Part shown: positions 1 to 8,254 of the stretch, in pieces | How positions within the stretch are numbered: position 1 is the first letter of the stretch | How the letters are laid out: each line of letters begins with the position of its first letter | From: Anaeromyxobacter terrae | GTDB taxonomy: Bacteria > Myxococcota > Myxococcia > Myxococcales > Anaeromyxobacteraceae | Length of the DNA: 64,000 nt | Direction: 5' to 3' | Assembly: GCF_022690685.1 (NCBI RefSeq) | Contig: NZ_JALCYY010000024.1 | Location: 9,853-73,852 of the forward strand | Notes under the pieces: generated by a model | The model's database searches: none | Told to the model about the DNA's origin: nothing | Seen by the model: only the letters and a program-made list of their open reading frames with translations | Made by a program: the position numbers and the translations under genes

Positions 1-113
1 CCCCCGGGCGCGGGGGGCCCGGGCCCCCCCCGGGGGCGGCGCCGGGGGGGGGGGGGGCCCGCCCCGGCGGGCTCGCTTCGCTCGTCGACTGTTTCCGAAT
101 CATGCTCGGTCGT
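1..113. other. G/C-only edge sequence downstream of proC
   Basis: The first 72 bases contain only G and C, with long homopolymer runs including one of 14 G. I see no gene here. It lies 3' of proC, so it could be a natural GC tract or an artefact at a contig or assembly edge. No clear terminator is visible. Confidence 0.5.
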
Positions 114-944
114 TTAGTCCCCGCGCACGGCGCGCTCGCCCAGCTCGCGCGAGCGGCGGGTGGCGGCCTCGACCGCCGCGATGAGCGCGGCGCGCAGGCC
201 GCCCTGCTCGAGGGCGTGCACGCCGGCGATCGCCGTGCCGCCCGGGCTCGTCACCTGGTCCTTGAGCCGGCCGGGGTGCTCTCCCGTCTCGAGCACGAGC
301 TTCGCCGAGCCGAGCACGGTCTGGGCGGCGAGCGCCATCGCCACCGGCCGGGCGAGTCCGACCTTCACGCCGCCGTCGGCGAGCGCCTCGATGACGAGGA
401 AGAGGAACGCCGGTCCCGAGCCGGAGAGGCCGGTGACGGCGTCGAGGTGCTGCTCCTCGACGACGACCGTCGTGCCGACCGCCTGGAAGAGCGCCCGGGC
501 CTGCTCGAGGTCCGCGTCGGTGGCGTGCGCCCCGCGCGCGAGGGCGGTCGCGCCGGCGCCCACGAGGGCCGGCGTGTTGGGCATCGTCCGGACGATGCGG
601 ACGCCGGCGCCCAGCTTGCGGCCGATCGCCGCGATCGAGACGCCCGCCGCGATCGAGATGACGAGCTTGCGGTGATCCACCGCCGGCGCGATCTCGTCGA
701 GCAGGCTCTCCATCGTCTGCGGCTTGACGGAGAGGACGATGATGTCCGCCTGCTCGGCCGCCTCGAGGTTCGAGGAGACGGCCGTGACGCCGTAGCGCTG
801 GGCCACCTCGTCGCGCCGCTCCGGACGGGGCTCGGCGCAGAGGATCTCGGCGGCGGTCGCCGTTCCCGCGCGGAGGAGCCCCTTCACGAAGGCCTCCGCC
901 ATGTTGCCGGTGCCGAGGAACGCGATCTTCTTGCCGAGTGCCAT
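114..944 (-). CDS. proC: Pyrroline-5-carboxylate reductase
   Basis: This 276-residue protein should reduce 1-pyrroline-5-carboxylate to L-proline with NAD(P)H, the last step of proline synthesis, in the cytoplasm. The N-terminus carries the Rossmann motif FLGTGNMAEAF (about residues 9-19). The C-terminal dimerisation domain has the family signatures GSGPAF and SPGGTAIAG. Length is normal for the family. The start is ATG at 944, only 15 nt after the stop of the upstream FAD dehydrogenase subunit, so it is probably the last gene of a three-gene operon. That company is odd, because the two upstream genes look like a dye-linked amino-acid (possibly proline) dehydrogenase, the opposite direction of metabolism. 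Confidence 0.95.
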   Translation of the reverse strand: MALGKKIAFLGTGNMAEAFVKGLLRAGTATAAEILCAEPRPERRDEVAQRYGVTAVSSNLEAAEQADIIVLSVKPQTMESLLDEIAPAVDHRKLVISIAAGVSIAAIGRKLGAGVRIVRTMPNTPALVGAGATALARGAHATDADLEQARALFQAVGTTVVVEEQHLDAVTGLSGSGPAFLFLVIEALADGGVKVGLARPVAMALAAQTVLGSAKLVLETGEHPGRLKDQVTSPGGTAIAGVHALEQGGLRAALIAAVEAATRRSRELGERAVRGD

Positions 945-959
945 CGGCAGAGCTTAGCG

Positions 960-2438
960 CTACCCGATGATGAAGTCCTCCTTCGCCACCGGGCCGCGCG
1001 AGAACCGGTCGAGCGTGAACTGCTCGAAGATCTCGTGCTTGCCCCGCCCGGTGAGCCAGTCCGCGTACAGCTCCGCGACGGCAGGGGCCATCATGAAGCC
1101 GTGCCCGACGAAGCCGGAGAGCTGGTGGAAGTTCTCGAACCCGGCCGGGCCGAGCACCGGGTTGTTGTCGGGCGTGACGTCGTAGCAGCCCGCCCACTGT
1201 CGGAGGACCCGCGTCCCGGCGAGCACCGGGATGCAGTCGACGGCGGCGCGCGCGAACCGCGCGAGGAACCGGAGCGTCGACCCCTGCACGACGCCCTCCG
1301 GCTCGAGCGGATCGCCCATGCCGCCCACGAGCTCCCCGCGCTGGGACTGCGAGAAGTAGAGCCCGTTCCCGAGGACCGACACGAGCGGGTCGAGCCACGG
1401 CTTCATCGGCTCGGTGACCAGGATCTCGTGGCGGGTGGGCCGGTTCGGGAGCGCCACGCCTGCGAGCGCGGCGACCTCCTTCGACCAGGCGCCCGCGGCG
1501 ACCACGACGAGGTCGCAAGCCACGCGGCCGCGGTCGGTCACGACCGCGGTGACGCGTTTGTCGGCCGTCTCGAAGCCGGTGACCTTCGTGAAGGTCGCTA
1601 TGCGCGCGCCGGCCGCCTCGGCCTGGCCGGCGTAGCCCCACAGGAACGGCCAGGGAAAGACCACCCCGTCGTCCGGATTGTAGGAGGCGGCGAGGAAGCG
1701 CGACGGATCGAGCTCCGGCACCACCTCGAGCGCCTGCGCCCGATCGATGACGCGGGTGCGCAGCCCCTCCTGGCGGTGGAGCTCGGCGTTCCGCTCGATG
1801 CGCTCCACCTGCTCGCGGGTAGGGGCGAGGAAGAGATATCCGCCGCGCCGGAACCAGACGTTCACGCCCATGTCGACGGCGAAGCGATCGCAGAGCTCGA
1901 GCGAGCGCCGGGCGAGCCGGATCATCGTCGGCGTCGTCCACTGCGCGCGGACCCCGCCGCCGTTCCGGCCCGAGGCGCCCGCGTTCAGGTAGGCGCGCTC
2001 CAGCACGAGCACGTCCTTCGTGCCGCGCCGGGTGAGCTCGTAGGCGAGGGCGAGGCCCATGATGCCCCCGCCGACGATGACGACGTCGGCGCGGGCGGGG
2101 AGCGGCGCGAGCTCGGCGGCGGGCGTGCGCGCCGCGGCCGGATGGACGGGCACGCCGTCGTCGACGGGGAGGTCGTCCGGCTCGATCGCCGCGAGCGCGC
2201 CGAGCGGCACCGGCCGGTAGGGCGGCCTGACCGTGAAGGGCAGCACCTCGGCCGGCGTCGCGCCGAGCCGGAGCAGCTCGCGGGCGACGAGCGCGACGCA
2301 GCTCTTCCCCTGGCAGGGGCCGGTGCCGAGCCCCGTGTAACGCTTCACCGACTCGAGGTCGCGGTTGCCGGCCTCGAATGCGCGCCGGACCTCGTCGAGG
2401 AGGACGTCCTCGCAGGTGCAGACGAAGGTCTTCGTCAT
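960..2438 (-). CDS. DAO-family FAD dehydrogenase with N-terminal BFD-type [2Fe-2S] domain
   Basis: This 492-residue protein has two parts. Residues 1-50 form a BFD-like [2Fe-2S] domain with ligands in the pattern C-x-C near residues 6-8 and C-x4-C (CQGKSC) near residues 38-43. From about residue 95 there is a D-amino-acid-oxidase-type FAD fold with the dinucleotide motif VVIVGGGIMGLALAYEL and a C-terminal GFVGHGFMMAP signature. Relatives are the beta subunits of HcnC, opine oxidase and dye-linked proline/hydroxyproline dehydrogenases. It probably oxidises a secondary amine or amino acid at a membrane-linked electron chain; the substrate is unknown. The ATG start at 2438 overlaps the upstream subunit's stop by 4 nt. 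In the HcnB/OoxA layout, as I recall it, the BFD domain sits on the other subunit. Confidence 0.85.
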   Translation of the reverse strand: MTKTFVCTCEDVLLDEVRRAFEAGNRDLESVKRYTGLGTGPCQGKSCVALVARELLRLGATPAEVLPFTVRPPYRPVPLGALAAIEPDDLPVDDGVPVHPAAARTPAAELAPLPARADVVIVGGGIMGLALAYELTRRGTKDVLVLERAYLNAGASGRNGGGVRAQWTTPTMIRLARRSLELCDRFAVDMGVNVWFRRGGYLFLAPTREQVERIERNAELHRQEGLRTRVIDRAQALEVVPELDPSRFLAASYNPDDGVVFPWPFLWGYAGQAEAAGARIATFTKVTGFETADKRVTAVVTDRGRVACDLVVVAAGAWSKEVAALAGVALPNRPTRHEILVTEPMKPWLDPLVSVLGNGLYFSQSQRGELVGGMGDPLEPEGVVQGSTLRFLARFARAAVDCIPVLAGTRVLRQWAGCYDVTPDNNPVLGPAGFENFHQLSGFVGHGFMMAPAVAELYADWLTGRGKHEIFEQFTLDRFSRGPVAKEDFIIG

Positions 2439-3727
2439 CGCGCCGCCTCCCCCGCGCGCCGGCCCGAGTCGGCCGCGCGCGCACCGTCCATCACCCCGGT
2501 CACCTCCCCCGCCGCGAAGAGCCCGTCGACGCCGGTGCGCCCGTCCGCGGCGACGCGCAGGGCGAACACGCCCGCGGTCGCGTCGAGCAGGATCTCCGCG
2601 CCGAGCTCGCGCGCGAGCTCCGTCGCCGGCGCGGGCGGGGTCGCGATGGCCACGACGTCGCACGGGATCCGCTCGCCCGCGACCTCGAGCGCCCGCACGC
2701 GGGCGCGGCCGAGGACCCTCGCGCCCTCGGCGCGCGGCAGCTGGCGGACCTCCACCCCGGCCGCGGCGAGCCGGGCCGCGAGCGCCTCCGGCTCGGCGCC
2801 CTCGCCGAGCACGACCGCGCGCCGTCCCGGAACGACCCCGTGCTCCGCGAGGGCCACGGCGAGGCCGCGTCCCCCGTACACGCCGGGCCGATCGCCGTCG
2901 GCGATGGCCGGCGGCTGCGGGTGACCGCCGGCCGCGACGACGATGCGCTCGGGCCGCACCAGGCGGAGCCGGCGCGGCGGTCCATCGGCGTCGAGCGCGG
3001 CGAGGGGGCTGCCGCCGTCGCGCCACAACCCGAGGACCGCGGTGCGCAGGGCGACCTCGCCTCCGGCCGCCGTCACCTTCGCGACGGCGCGCGCCGCCCA
3101 GGCGAGGTCCGGCTCGCCCGGGAGGCCGAGGCGGCAGCGGAGCCGCCCGCCGGCGGCGGGCTCTGCATCGGCGACGAGGACCCGGCGGCCGGCCTCCGCG
3201 AGGGCCTCGGCGGCGGCGAGCCCCGCGGGGCCGGCCCCCACGACGAGCGCGTCGAAGCGCTCCTCGGTGGCCGGCGCGGAGCCCTCGGCCGGGAGCGCAC
3301 CCACGTCGGGCAGCGTGCCCAGACCGGCGAGTCGGCGCGAGAACGCGACCGCGGCGTGGTTCGCCAGCCCGTTCCAGGTCATGAGGTGGTGGTGGTCGAG
3401 GCCGCGCGGGTAGACGAGGTCGATCGCGCCGAGCAGGTCGTGCTGGGCCGTCGGCAGCGCGTTCTGGGTCTCCACCGCGAGCCCGTCCTGGCACGGTGTC
3501 CGGCAGGCGCGCTGGTTCGGGAGCCCTCCGGCGCGCACGAGGCAGGAGCCGCACGAGCCGGTGAGGCAGAACGCGCCGCGCGGGCGGTGGTACTTGGCGC
3601 TGCGCGACACGAGCGGGCGCCCGTGGGCGAGGAGCGCGGCGGCGACGGGCTCGCCCCGCCGCGCGGGGACGGCCTCGCCGTCGAGGAAGATGGTGCAGTC
3701 GGGATCGAAGGTCGGGAGACGGGGCAT
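2435..3727 (-). CDS. [2Fe-2S]/FAD oxidoreductase alpha subunit (HcnA-HcnB-like fusion)
   Basis: This 430-residue protein fuses a plant-type [2Fe-2S] domain to a pyridine-nucleotide-disulfide-type FAD domain. The iron-sulfur domain covers about residues 1-95, with cysteines in CLTGSCGSC followed by ACRTPC. The FAD domain starts near residue 137 with ALVVGAGPAGLAAAEAL. The same architecture occurs in the N-terminal part of sarcosine oxidase alpha and in HcnA plus HcnB. With the downstream DAO subunit (4-nt overlap) it should form a heteromeric dehydrogenase that passes electrons from the amine substrate through FAD and Fe-S centres. The start is ATG at 3727 (MPRLPTFDPDC); the frame stays open upstream, but that part is arginine-rich shadow sequence. 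Hydrogen cyanide synthase is a formal alternative, but the fused layout and proC neighbour make amino-acid oxidation more likely. Confidence 0.8.
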   Translation of the reverse strand: MPRLPTFDPDCTIFLDGEAVPARRGEPVAAALLAHGRPLVSRSAKYHRPRGAFCLTGSCGSCLVRAGGLPNQRACRTPCQDGLAVETQNALPTAQHDLLGAIDLVYPRGLDHHHLMTWNGLANHAAVAFSRRLAGLGTLPDVGALPAEGSAPATEERFDALVVGAGPAGLAAAEALAEAGRRVLVADAEPAAGGRLRCRLGLPGEPDLAWAARAVAKVTAAGGEVALRTAVLGLWRDGGSPLAALDADGPPRRLRLVRPERIVVAAGGHPQPPAIADGDRPGVYGGRGLAVALAEHGVVPGRRAVVLGEGAEPEALAARLAAAGVEVRQLPRAEGARVLGRARVRALEVAGERIPCDVVAIATPPAPATELARELGAEILLDATAGVFALRVAADGRTGVDGLFAAGEVTGVMDGARAADSGRRAGEAAR

Positions 3728-3842
3728 GGGGGTCGGGCTCGGCGCGCGGAGAATAGCGCCGAGTCCGGTCGGCGTCTCGCCCGGTGCGCGCCGGCGGCCT
3801 GGGCGCGCCCCCACGGTCGCGCCCGCGGGCCGCCGCCGGGTT

Positions 3843-4787
3843 ATGACGCAGGGCGTGGCGGTCCTCTTCGTGTTCGTCGACGGCGTCGGCGCCGGGCTCC
3901 CGGATCCGGACCGGAATCCGCTCGCCCGCGCCGACCTGCTCCTGTCGCGCTTCGCCGATGGAACCGGCGCGCCGCTACCGGCCGGCGGGCGGGCCGTCCT
4001 CGCCGACGCCTGCCTCGGCGTCCCCGGCCGCCCGCAGTCGGCGACCGGCCAGACGACGATCCTCACCGGAGAGAACGCGCCAGCGCACCTGGGCCGGCAC
4101 GTGCTCGGGTTCCCGAACGCGCCGCTCCGCGAGCTCCTCCGCGCGCGCTCGCTGTTCCGCGCGCTCGCCGCCGCCGGGCGCACCGCCGTGTTCGCGAACG
4201 CGTACCCCATCGCCTACCTCCGCGCGCTCGGCCTCGAGGCGGACGGCGAGCCGGAGCTCGCGCTCGGGCGCCGCCGCCCGCGCGCCGCCGCGACGACGAT
4301 CGCCTACGCGGCCGGAGGCTTCCGCTTCCGGACCTGGGCCGACGCGAGAGCGGGCCGGGCGCTCACGCACGATCTGACGGGACGCCGAGCGCGGGCCCAC
4401 GGCGTCGATCTGCCCGAGCGCGCGCCCGAGGAGGCCGCGGCGATCCTCTCTGCGCAGGCGGCGGACGCGGATCTCGCGCTCGTCGAGTTCTTCGAGACCG
4501 ACGAGGCCGGCCACGCGCAGTCCATGCCGGATGCGCTCGACGCCCTGCAGCGGGTCGACGCGTTCCTCCGTGCGCTCGTCGAGGCGCTCGGGCCCGACGA
4601 CGCGCTCGTCGTCGCGAGCGATCACGGCAACGTGGAGGACCTCTCCATCCGCAACCACACCCGCGCACCCGTCCCGGTGCTCGGGTTCGGCCGCGCCGCG
4701 CCAGCGCTCGACGCCGTGCAGGACCTCACCGGCCTCGCGCCCCTCCTCCTCGGGCTCGCCGGGGCGCTTGCGCCGGCCGCGCGCTGA
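3843..4787 (+). CDS. Metalloenzyme of the alkaline phosphatase superfamily
   Basis: This 314-residue protein belongs to the phosphopentomutase / cofactor-independent phosphoglycerate mutase metalloenzyme superfamily. Visible signatures are FVFVDGVGAG near the N-terminus (first metal-binding Asp), SATGQTT (the catalytic Ser/Thr loop), FFETDEAGH and the C-terminal metal site VASDHGNVEDLS. It lacks the long insertion of iPGM, and the substrate cannot be read from sequence. The ATG start at 3843 follows a 115-bp divergent spacer shared with the oxidoreductase operon; the frame is open 282 bp further upstream, but that stretch is low-complexity. It ends 15 nt before the next gene on the same strand, so the two are probably cotranscribed. 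Confidence 0.8.
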   Translation: MTQGVAVLFVFVDGVGAGLPDPDRNPLARADLLLSRFADGTGAPLPAGGRAVLADACLGVPGRPQSATGQTTILTGENAPAHLGRHVLGFPNAPLRELLRARSLFRALAAAGRTAVFANAYPIAYLRALGLEADGEPELALGRRRPRAAATTIAYAAGGFRFRTWADARAGRALTHDLTGRRARAHGVDLPERAPEEAAAILSAQAADADLALVEFFETDEAGHAQSMPDALDALQRVDAFLRALVEALGPDDALVVASDHGNVEDLSIRNHTRAPVPVLGFGRAAPALDAVQDLTGLAPLLLGLAGALAPAAR

Positions 4788-4802
4788 ACGGTACAGGAGG
4801 GC

Positions 4803-5657
4803 GTGCCCCGCGTCGCGCTCGCCGCCGCGCTCGCGCTCCTCGCCGCGTGCGCCCCGCGCGCGCCGGGCGACGGAGTCGGCGGGCCGCGCTCCCTGGACGT
4901 CGCCGCCGGCGGGGCGCGCTTCCGGCTCGTGTACGGGCCGGAGGACGAGGGCGAGGCCCGGAGCGTCGCGGCCGCGCTCGCCCTCGCCGCGCCGAGAGCG
5001 CAGCGCTTCGGGCCGCTCGCGGTCCCGGTCACCATCACCCTCCACCCGAGCCACGCCGCGCTCGAGCACGCCGCGGCGCGTCCGGGGTACCCGTGGCTCA
5101 GGGCGTGGGCGCGCTACGCGACGATCGAGCTGCAGTCCCCGCGGACCTGGCGCGACGGGGGTCTCCTCGGCCGGCTCGTCGGCGCGCGCCGGGGCCGCGT
5201 CGCGGAGCTCCTCGCGCACGAGCTCGCCCACTGCGCGATGTGGCAGCGCGCGGGCGACGCGCAGACCTGGCTCTACAGAGGCATCCCGCGCTGGTTCACC
5301 GAGGGGCTCGCGAGCGTCGCGGCGGGGCAGGAGGAGCGCCACGGGGATCTCGCGGCGCTCGCGCGCTTCTACGACGGCGCGGCGGCGTCCCCGGCGGCAG
5401 GGGCCGGCGGCGCCGATCCGCTCTCGGAGTCCGAGGCGCTCTACCTCGGCCAGGCCGAGCTGGTCTACGGCGCCGCGCACCACGCGTTCGCGTTCCTCGC
5501 CTCGCGCTACGGCGACGCGCGCGTGCGCGCCGTGCTCGACGGGATGGGAGCAGGGCTCTCGTTCCCGTCGGCCTTCCGCGCCGCCATCGGCATCGAGCCC
5601 GCGGCGTTCGAGGCCGAGTTCCGGCGCTACGTCGCGTGGCGCGGCTTCGAGCGCTGA
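4803..5657 (+). CDS. Lipoprotein zinc metallopeptidase (peptidase MA-like gluzincin)
   Basis: This 284-residue protein starts at a GTG and has a short signal sequence with a lipobox (LLAAC, Cys about residue 17), so it is probably a membrane-anchored lipoprotein. The centre carries HELAH (about residues 140-144), an HExxH zinc site. About 25 residues later WFTEGLASVAAG supplies the third-ligand glutamate, the arrangement of peptidase-MA-like gluzincins. It probably cleaves proteins or cell-wall peptides in the periplasm; no substrate can be named. The frame ends inside a perfect 16-bp palindrome shared with the 3' end of the convergent gene. Confidence 0.75.
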   Translation: MPRVALAAALALLAACAPRAPGDGVGGPRSLDVAAGGARFRLVYGPEDEGEARSVAAALALAAPRAQRFGPLAVPVTITLHPSHAALEHAAARPGYPWLRAWARYATIELQSPRTWRDGGLLGRLVGARRGRVAELLAHELAHCAMWQRAGDAQTWLYRGIPRWFTEGLASVAAGQEERHGDLAALARFYDGAAASPAAGAGGADPLSESEALYLGQAELVYGAAHHAFAFLASRYGDARVRAVLDGMGAGLSFPSAFRAAIGIEPAAFEAEFRRYVAWRGFER

Positions 5658-5665
5658 TCAGCGCT
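5650..5665. repeat. Perfect 16-bp palindrome between convergent genes
   Basis: The sequence AGCGCTGATCAGCGCT is a perfect palindrome that contains the stop codon of the metallopeptidase gene and ends one base before the stop of the convergent small gene. It could pair into a short hairpin on either transcript. There is no T-run, so I do not call it an intrinsic terminator. Confidence 0.5.
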
Positions 5666-6142
5666 TCACGCTCGGCGCACGACGCTCGCGACCAGCCACA
5701 GCCTGTCGCCGTAGGCGCGCTCCGCGCAGAGCCAGAGCCGCACCGGCTCCCCACCCACCTCGAGGGCCGCGCCGGACTCCGGGCCCCACACCCACTCGCG
5801 CGCCTCGCCGCCGCCGCCGGTGCGCGGCGCGCCCGCGTTCGCGCCGAGCAGCGCGAGGGACACGCGCACCGGGTCCGCCGGCTCGGCGCCGACCACCTCG
5901 ACGAGCGTCACGAGCCCCTCGCGATCCACCTCGAGGTGGGCGACCGCGGCGAGGTCGCCGTCCTTCCGGTAGCAGACGTCGGGTTCGGAGAGATCGATGT
6001 TGAGGAGCCGGCGCCGCTCGGCGTCGAGCCCGATGGGCGTGGCGTAGGGTGCCCAGCCCGCGCGGAGGAAGGCGTCGAGGGCGACGCGGCGCGGCTGGAC
6101 GAGGACCGCGTCCAGCGCGGGGACGGGGAGGGGAAGGCTCAC
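5666..6142 (-). CDS. Unknown 158-residue protein coupled to the TldD-like gene
   Basis: I do not recognise this protein. The frame can start at 6193, but a GTG at 6142 overlaps the upstream TldD-like gene's TGA (GTGA), the usual coupling in this window, so I place the start there. It has no signal peptide and no metal-binding motif. The composition is that of a soluble alpha/beta protein, with a hydrophobic stretch (VRLWLCAERAYGDRLWLVAS) near the C-terminus. Because it is translationally coupled to an exported TldD homolog, a role with that protein is plausible but unproven. It converges on the metallopeptidase gene. Confidence 0.6.
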   Translation of the reverse strand: MSLPLPVPALDAVLVQPRRVALDAFLRAGWAPYATPIGLDAERRRLLNIDLSEPDVCYRKDGDLAAVAHLEVDREGLVTLVEVVGAEPADPVRVSLALLGANAGAPRTGGGGEAREWVWGPESGAALEVGGEPVRLWLCAERAYGDRLWLVASVVRRA

Positions 6143-7890
6143 GGCGCGACCCCCGGAGCGCGCGGGGGCGCGGCCGAGGGCGCCTCGGACCACGGCGCCG
6201 GCAGGATCGGGCTCCGCTCGTTGGCGCGCGCCACGCGCTGCAGCTCGATCTCGCCGACGAGCGCGGCCGGGGCCACGGTCGAGACCGGCACGTAGCCGCT
6301 CTCCGCGCCGCAGTAGCCGTTGAAGACTTTCACGTCGCGTGACGTCGCCATCACCTTGTTCACGCTGGTGAGCGGCGTTCCCACGAGCTCCACTCCGCGC
6401 ACGAGCTCCTCCTTGCCGGTCCTCGCGTCCACCCGATAGACGAGCCGCGGGGTCCCCTTGAATGCCTGATAGCCGTACGACATGGTGTTCGTGTCGCCGC
6501 CGGTGACGTCCCGGATGACGAGCCCGTAGGGCTTCCCCTGGCGGCGGGCCTCCTTCATGAGGAGGTGCTTGAGCTCGTCGCGGGACACCGCCCGCCTGGA
6601 CTCGACGACGAGGTTCGCCATCCGCGCGGTGGGGCTCCGGCCGCCCTGGCTGCGGCCATGGCCGTTCGAGCGCTCGAAGGGGCGCACCGGCTTGCGCGAG
6701 AGCAGGTACGTCGCGAGCCGGCCGTCCTTGACGAGCACGGTGCGCTGGGCCGCGACGCCCTGATCGTCGAACGCGTAGCTGCCGTTGAGCGCCGTGCCGG
6801 CAACGCTCGGGAGCGTCGGGTCGTCCACGATCGACAGGAACGCGGGCAGGATCTGCTGCCCCACCTGTCCCTTGAACGTCTGGCCTTCCTTGTCGTCGTC
6901 GACGCGCTCGCCCTCCAGCCTGTGGCCGACCGCCTCGTGGAAGAGCACGCCCGCCGCCTCGGGCTCGAGGATCGCGGGCCCGGTGTAGGGATCGATGGCC
7001 GGCGCCTTGCGCAGCGCCTCGAGCTCCGCGGCGACCGCGTCGACGGCCTCCAGGACCTCGGTCGCCGACGGGAGCGCGCCCTCCGTGCGCGCGTAGAAGT
7101 CGCGCCCGTCCTCGAGGAGCTGGCCGTCCGGCGCGCGGGTCACGGCCTGCAGGTGGACCCCGTAGAGCGTCCGCTCCGTGACGAGCGCGGACCCCTCGCT
7201 CGACGCGAACCAGCGGACCTGCTTCTCGGCGGAGATCTTGAGGGAGGCGTCGAAGATCGCGGGGTGCGCCCGGAACCGCGCGGTGGCCTCGCGGGCGAGC
7301 GACTTCCAGCGATCGCGATCGAGGGGGAACGGCAGGGGGGCGTCGACGTGGCGCGACGGCGCCTCGCGGGTGAAGCTCGACGGACGGTCGGGCTCGTCCT
7401 GCCGGTACACCTGGCGGGAGCGCTTCTTGAAGTACGACGACAGCGCCTCCTTGAGCTTCTCGTCGGTCGCGAGCCAGAGCGCGTTCCGGAGCGCCGTGGT
7501 GTCGCCCTCGAGCGGCGCCTCCTTCGGCGCGTACCAGCTCGGCCCCTCGCCCACGACGAGGAACGGCCCCTCCTCCGGCGCGGACGAGTCGAGCTCGTAC
7601 GAGCCCACGCGGAGGTCGACGAACAGGTTGCGATCGCGCCGCGCGTCGTCCTCGAAGAGCGCTCCGAAGCGCGCACCGATCTGGTGGCGCGTCACGTCGC
7701 TCACCTGGTACGCGATGAAGTACGGCGCGTCGTAGCCCTCGATCCGCAGCCGCTCCATCGAGCGGGAGAGCTCGGCCTGCATGGCGCCGAGGGTGGCCAG
7801 CCGCTCGTCGGCGATCGTCTGCGCGGGCGGGTTCGAGGCGGCGGGCGCGGCTGCGACCGCGAGCGTGACGGCGAGGACGGCGGCGAGCAT
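6139..7890 (-). CDS. Exported TldD/PmbA-family metalloprotease-like protein
   Basis: This 583-residue protein belongs to the TldD/PmbA (U62) family. The zinc-site motif HEAVGHRLEGE lies near residue 335, followed by the family's GYQAFKGTPRLVYRVD and GTPL regions. Cytoplasmic TldD proteins are about 480 residues. This one starts with a hydrophobic signal-like segment (MLAAVLAVTLAVAAAPAA) and has an additional N-terminal region of about 150 residues, which suggests export to the periplasm. No TldE partner gene is adjacent; instead an unknown small gene overlaps the 3' end by 4 nt. The start is ATG at 7890. It may process peptides outside the cytoplasm, but the family gives no substrate. Confidence 0.8.
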   Translation of the reverse strand: MLAAVLAVTLAVAAAPAASNPPAQTIADERLATLGAMQAELSRSMERLRIEGYDAPYFIAYQVSDVTRHQIGARFGALFEDDARRDRNLFVDLRVGSYELDSSAPEEGPFLVVGEGPSWYAPKEAPLEGDTTALRNALWLATDEKLKEALSSYFKKRSRQVYRQDEPDRPSSFTREAPSRHVDAPLPFPLDRDRWKSLAREATARFRAHPAIFDASLKISAEKQVRWFASSEGSALVTERTLYGVHLQAVTRAPDGQLLEDGRDFYARTEGALPSATEVLEAVDAVAAELEALRKAPAIDPYTGPAILEPEAAGVLFHEAVGHRLEGERVDDDKEGQTFKGQVGQQILPAFLSIVDDPTLPSVAGTALNGSYAFDDQGVAAQRTVLVKDGRLATYLLSRKPVRPFERSNGHGRSQGGRSPTARMANLVVESRRAVSRDELKHLLMKEARRQGKPYGLVIRDVTGGDTNTMSYGYQAFKGTPRLVYRVDARTGKEELVRGVELVGTPLTSVNKVMATSRDVKVFNGYCGAESGYVPVSTVAPAALVGEIELQRVARANERSPILPAPWSEAPSAAPPRAPGVAP

Positions 7891-8254
7891 CGGTCGTGAC
7901 TTAGCACGGGGGCTCCGGCGGCGCGGCCCCGGATCGTCTCGGGCGAGCCCACGGCCGACGGGCGACCGGACGGGCGAGCCACCGGCCCTCTCCCCACCCC
8001 ACGTGCGATCGTCTGGCGTGGAACAGGTCCGGAGCCCCGCGAAGCGCGGAGCCGCGCGGGAGCGAAGCGCGCCGGGATACCGCCGTTGCCCCGCCCGTTT
8101 CACCTGTTGGGAAATCGCTTTCTCCTTGCGCTCGGAGAGCTCGCGACCGGTGCGTCGCCGGGGGGGAGGCGCGCGCTGGCAAGACCGTTGCTATCTCGTT
8201 CGGTGGGTCCGGATGCCGGTGCCCGGGGTCTCGAAGGCGACGGGGAGGCGGGGC
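7891..8254. other. Divergent intergenic region with sigma-54-like promoter
   Basis: This 364-bp spacer separates the divergently transcribed TldD-like and RsbRD-like genes. I see no protein gene in it. Its one clear signal is the -24/-12 element listed separately. The purine-rich GGGGAGG near 8242 serves as ribosome-binding site for the GTG at 8255. Confidence 0.5.
8177..8191 (+). promoter_or_regulatory. Putative sigma-54 (-24/-12) promoter
   Basis: The sequence TGGCAAGACCGTTGC matches the consensus TGGCACG-N4-TTGC at ten of eleven fixed positions with exact spacing. It predicts transcription starting near 8203, about 50 nt before the GTG start of the downstream gene. No enhancer-binding-protein site is evident. 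Confidence 0.5.

Noticed and set aside
102-2924. Long plus-strand frame of 940 codons covering proC and the DAO gene
   Set aside because: It is an Arg/Glu/Ala-rich shadow of the minus-strand genes and has no domain. The minus frames carry clear motifs.
5666-6193. Longer start for the unknown small protein
   Set aside because: It would extend into the TldD-like gene by 54 nt; the GTG at 6142 gives the usual 4-nt overlap.
2378-6295. 1305-codon plus-strand open frame
   Set aside because: It crosses several well-supported genes in the wrong frame, with low-complexity Arg/Ala composition.
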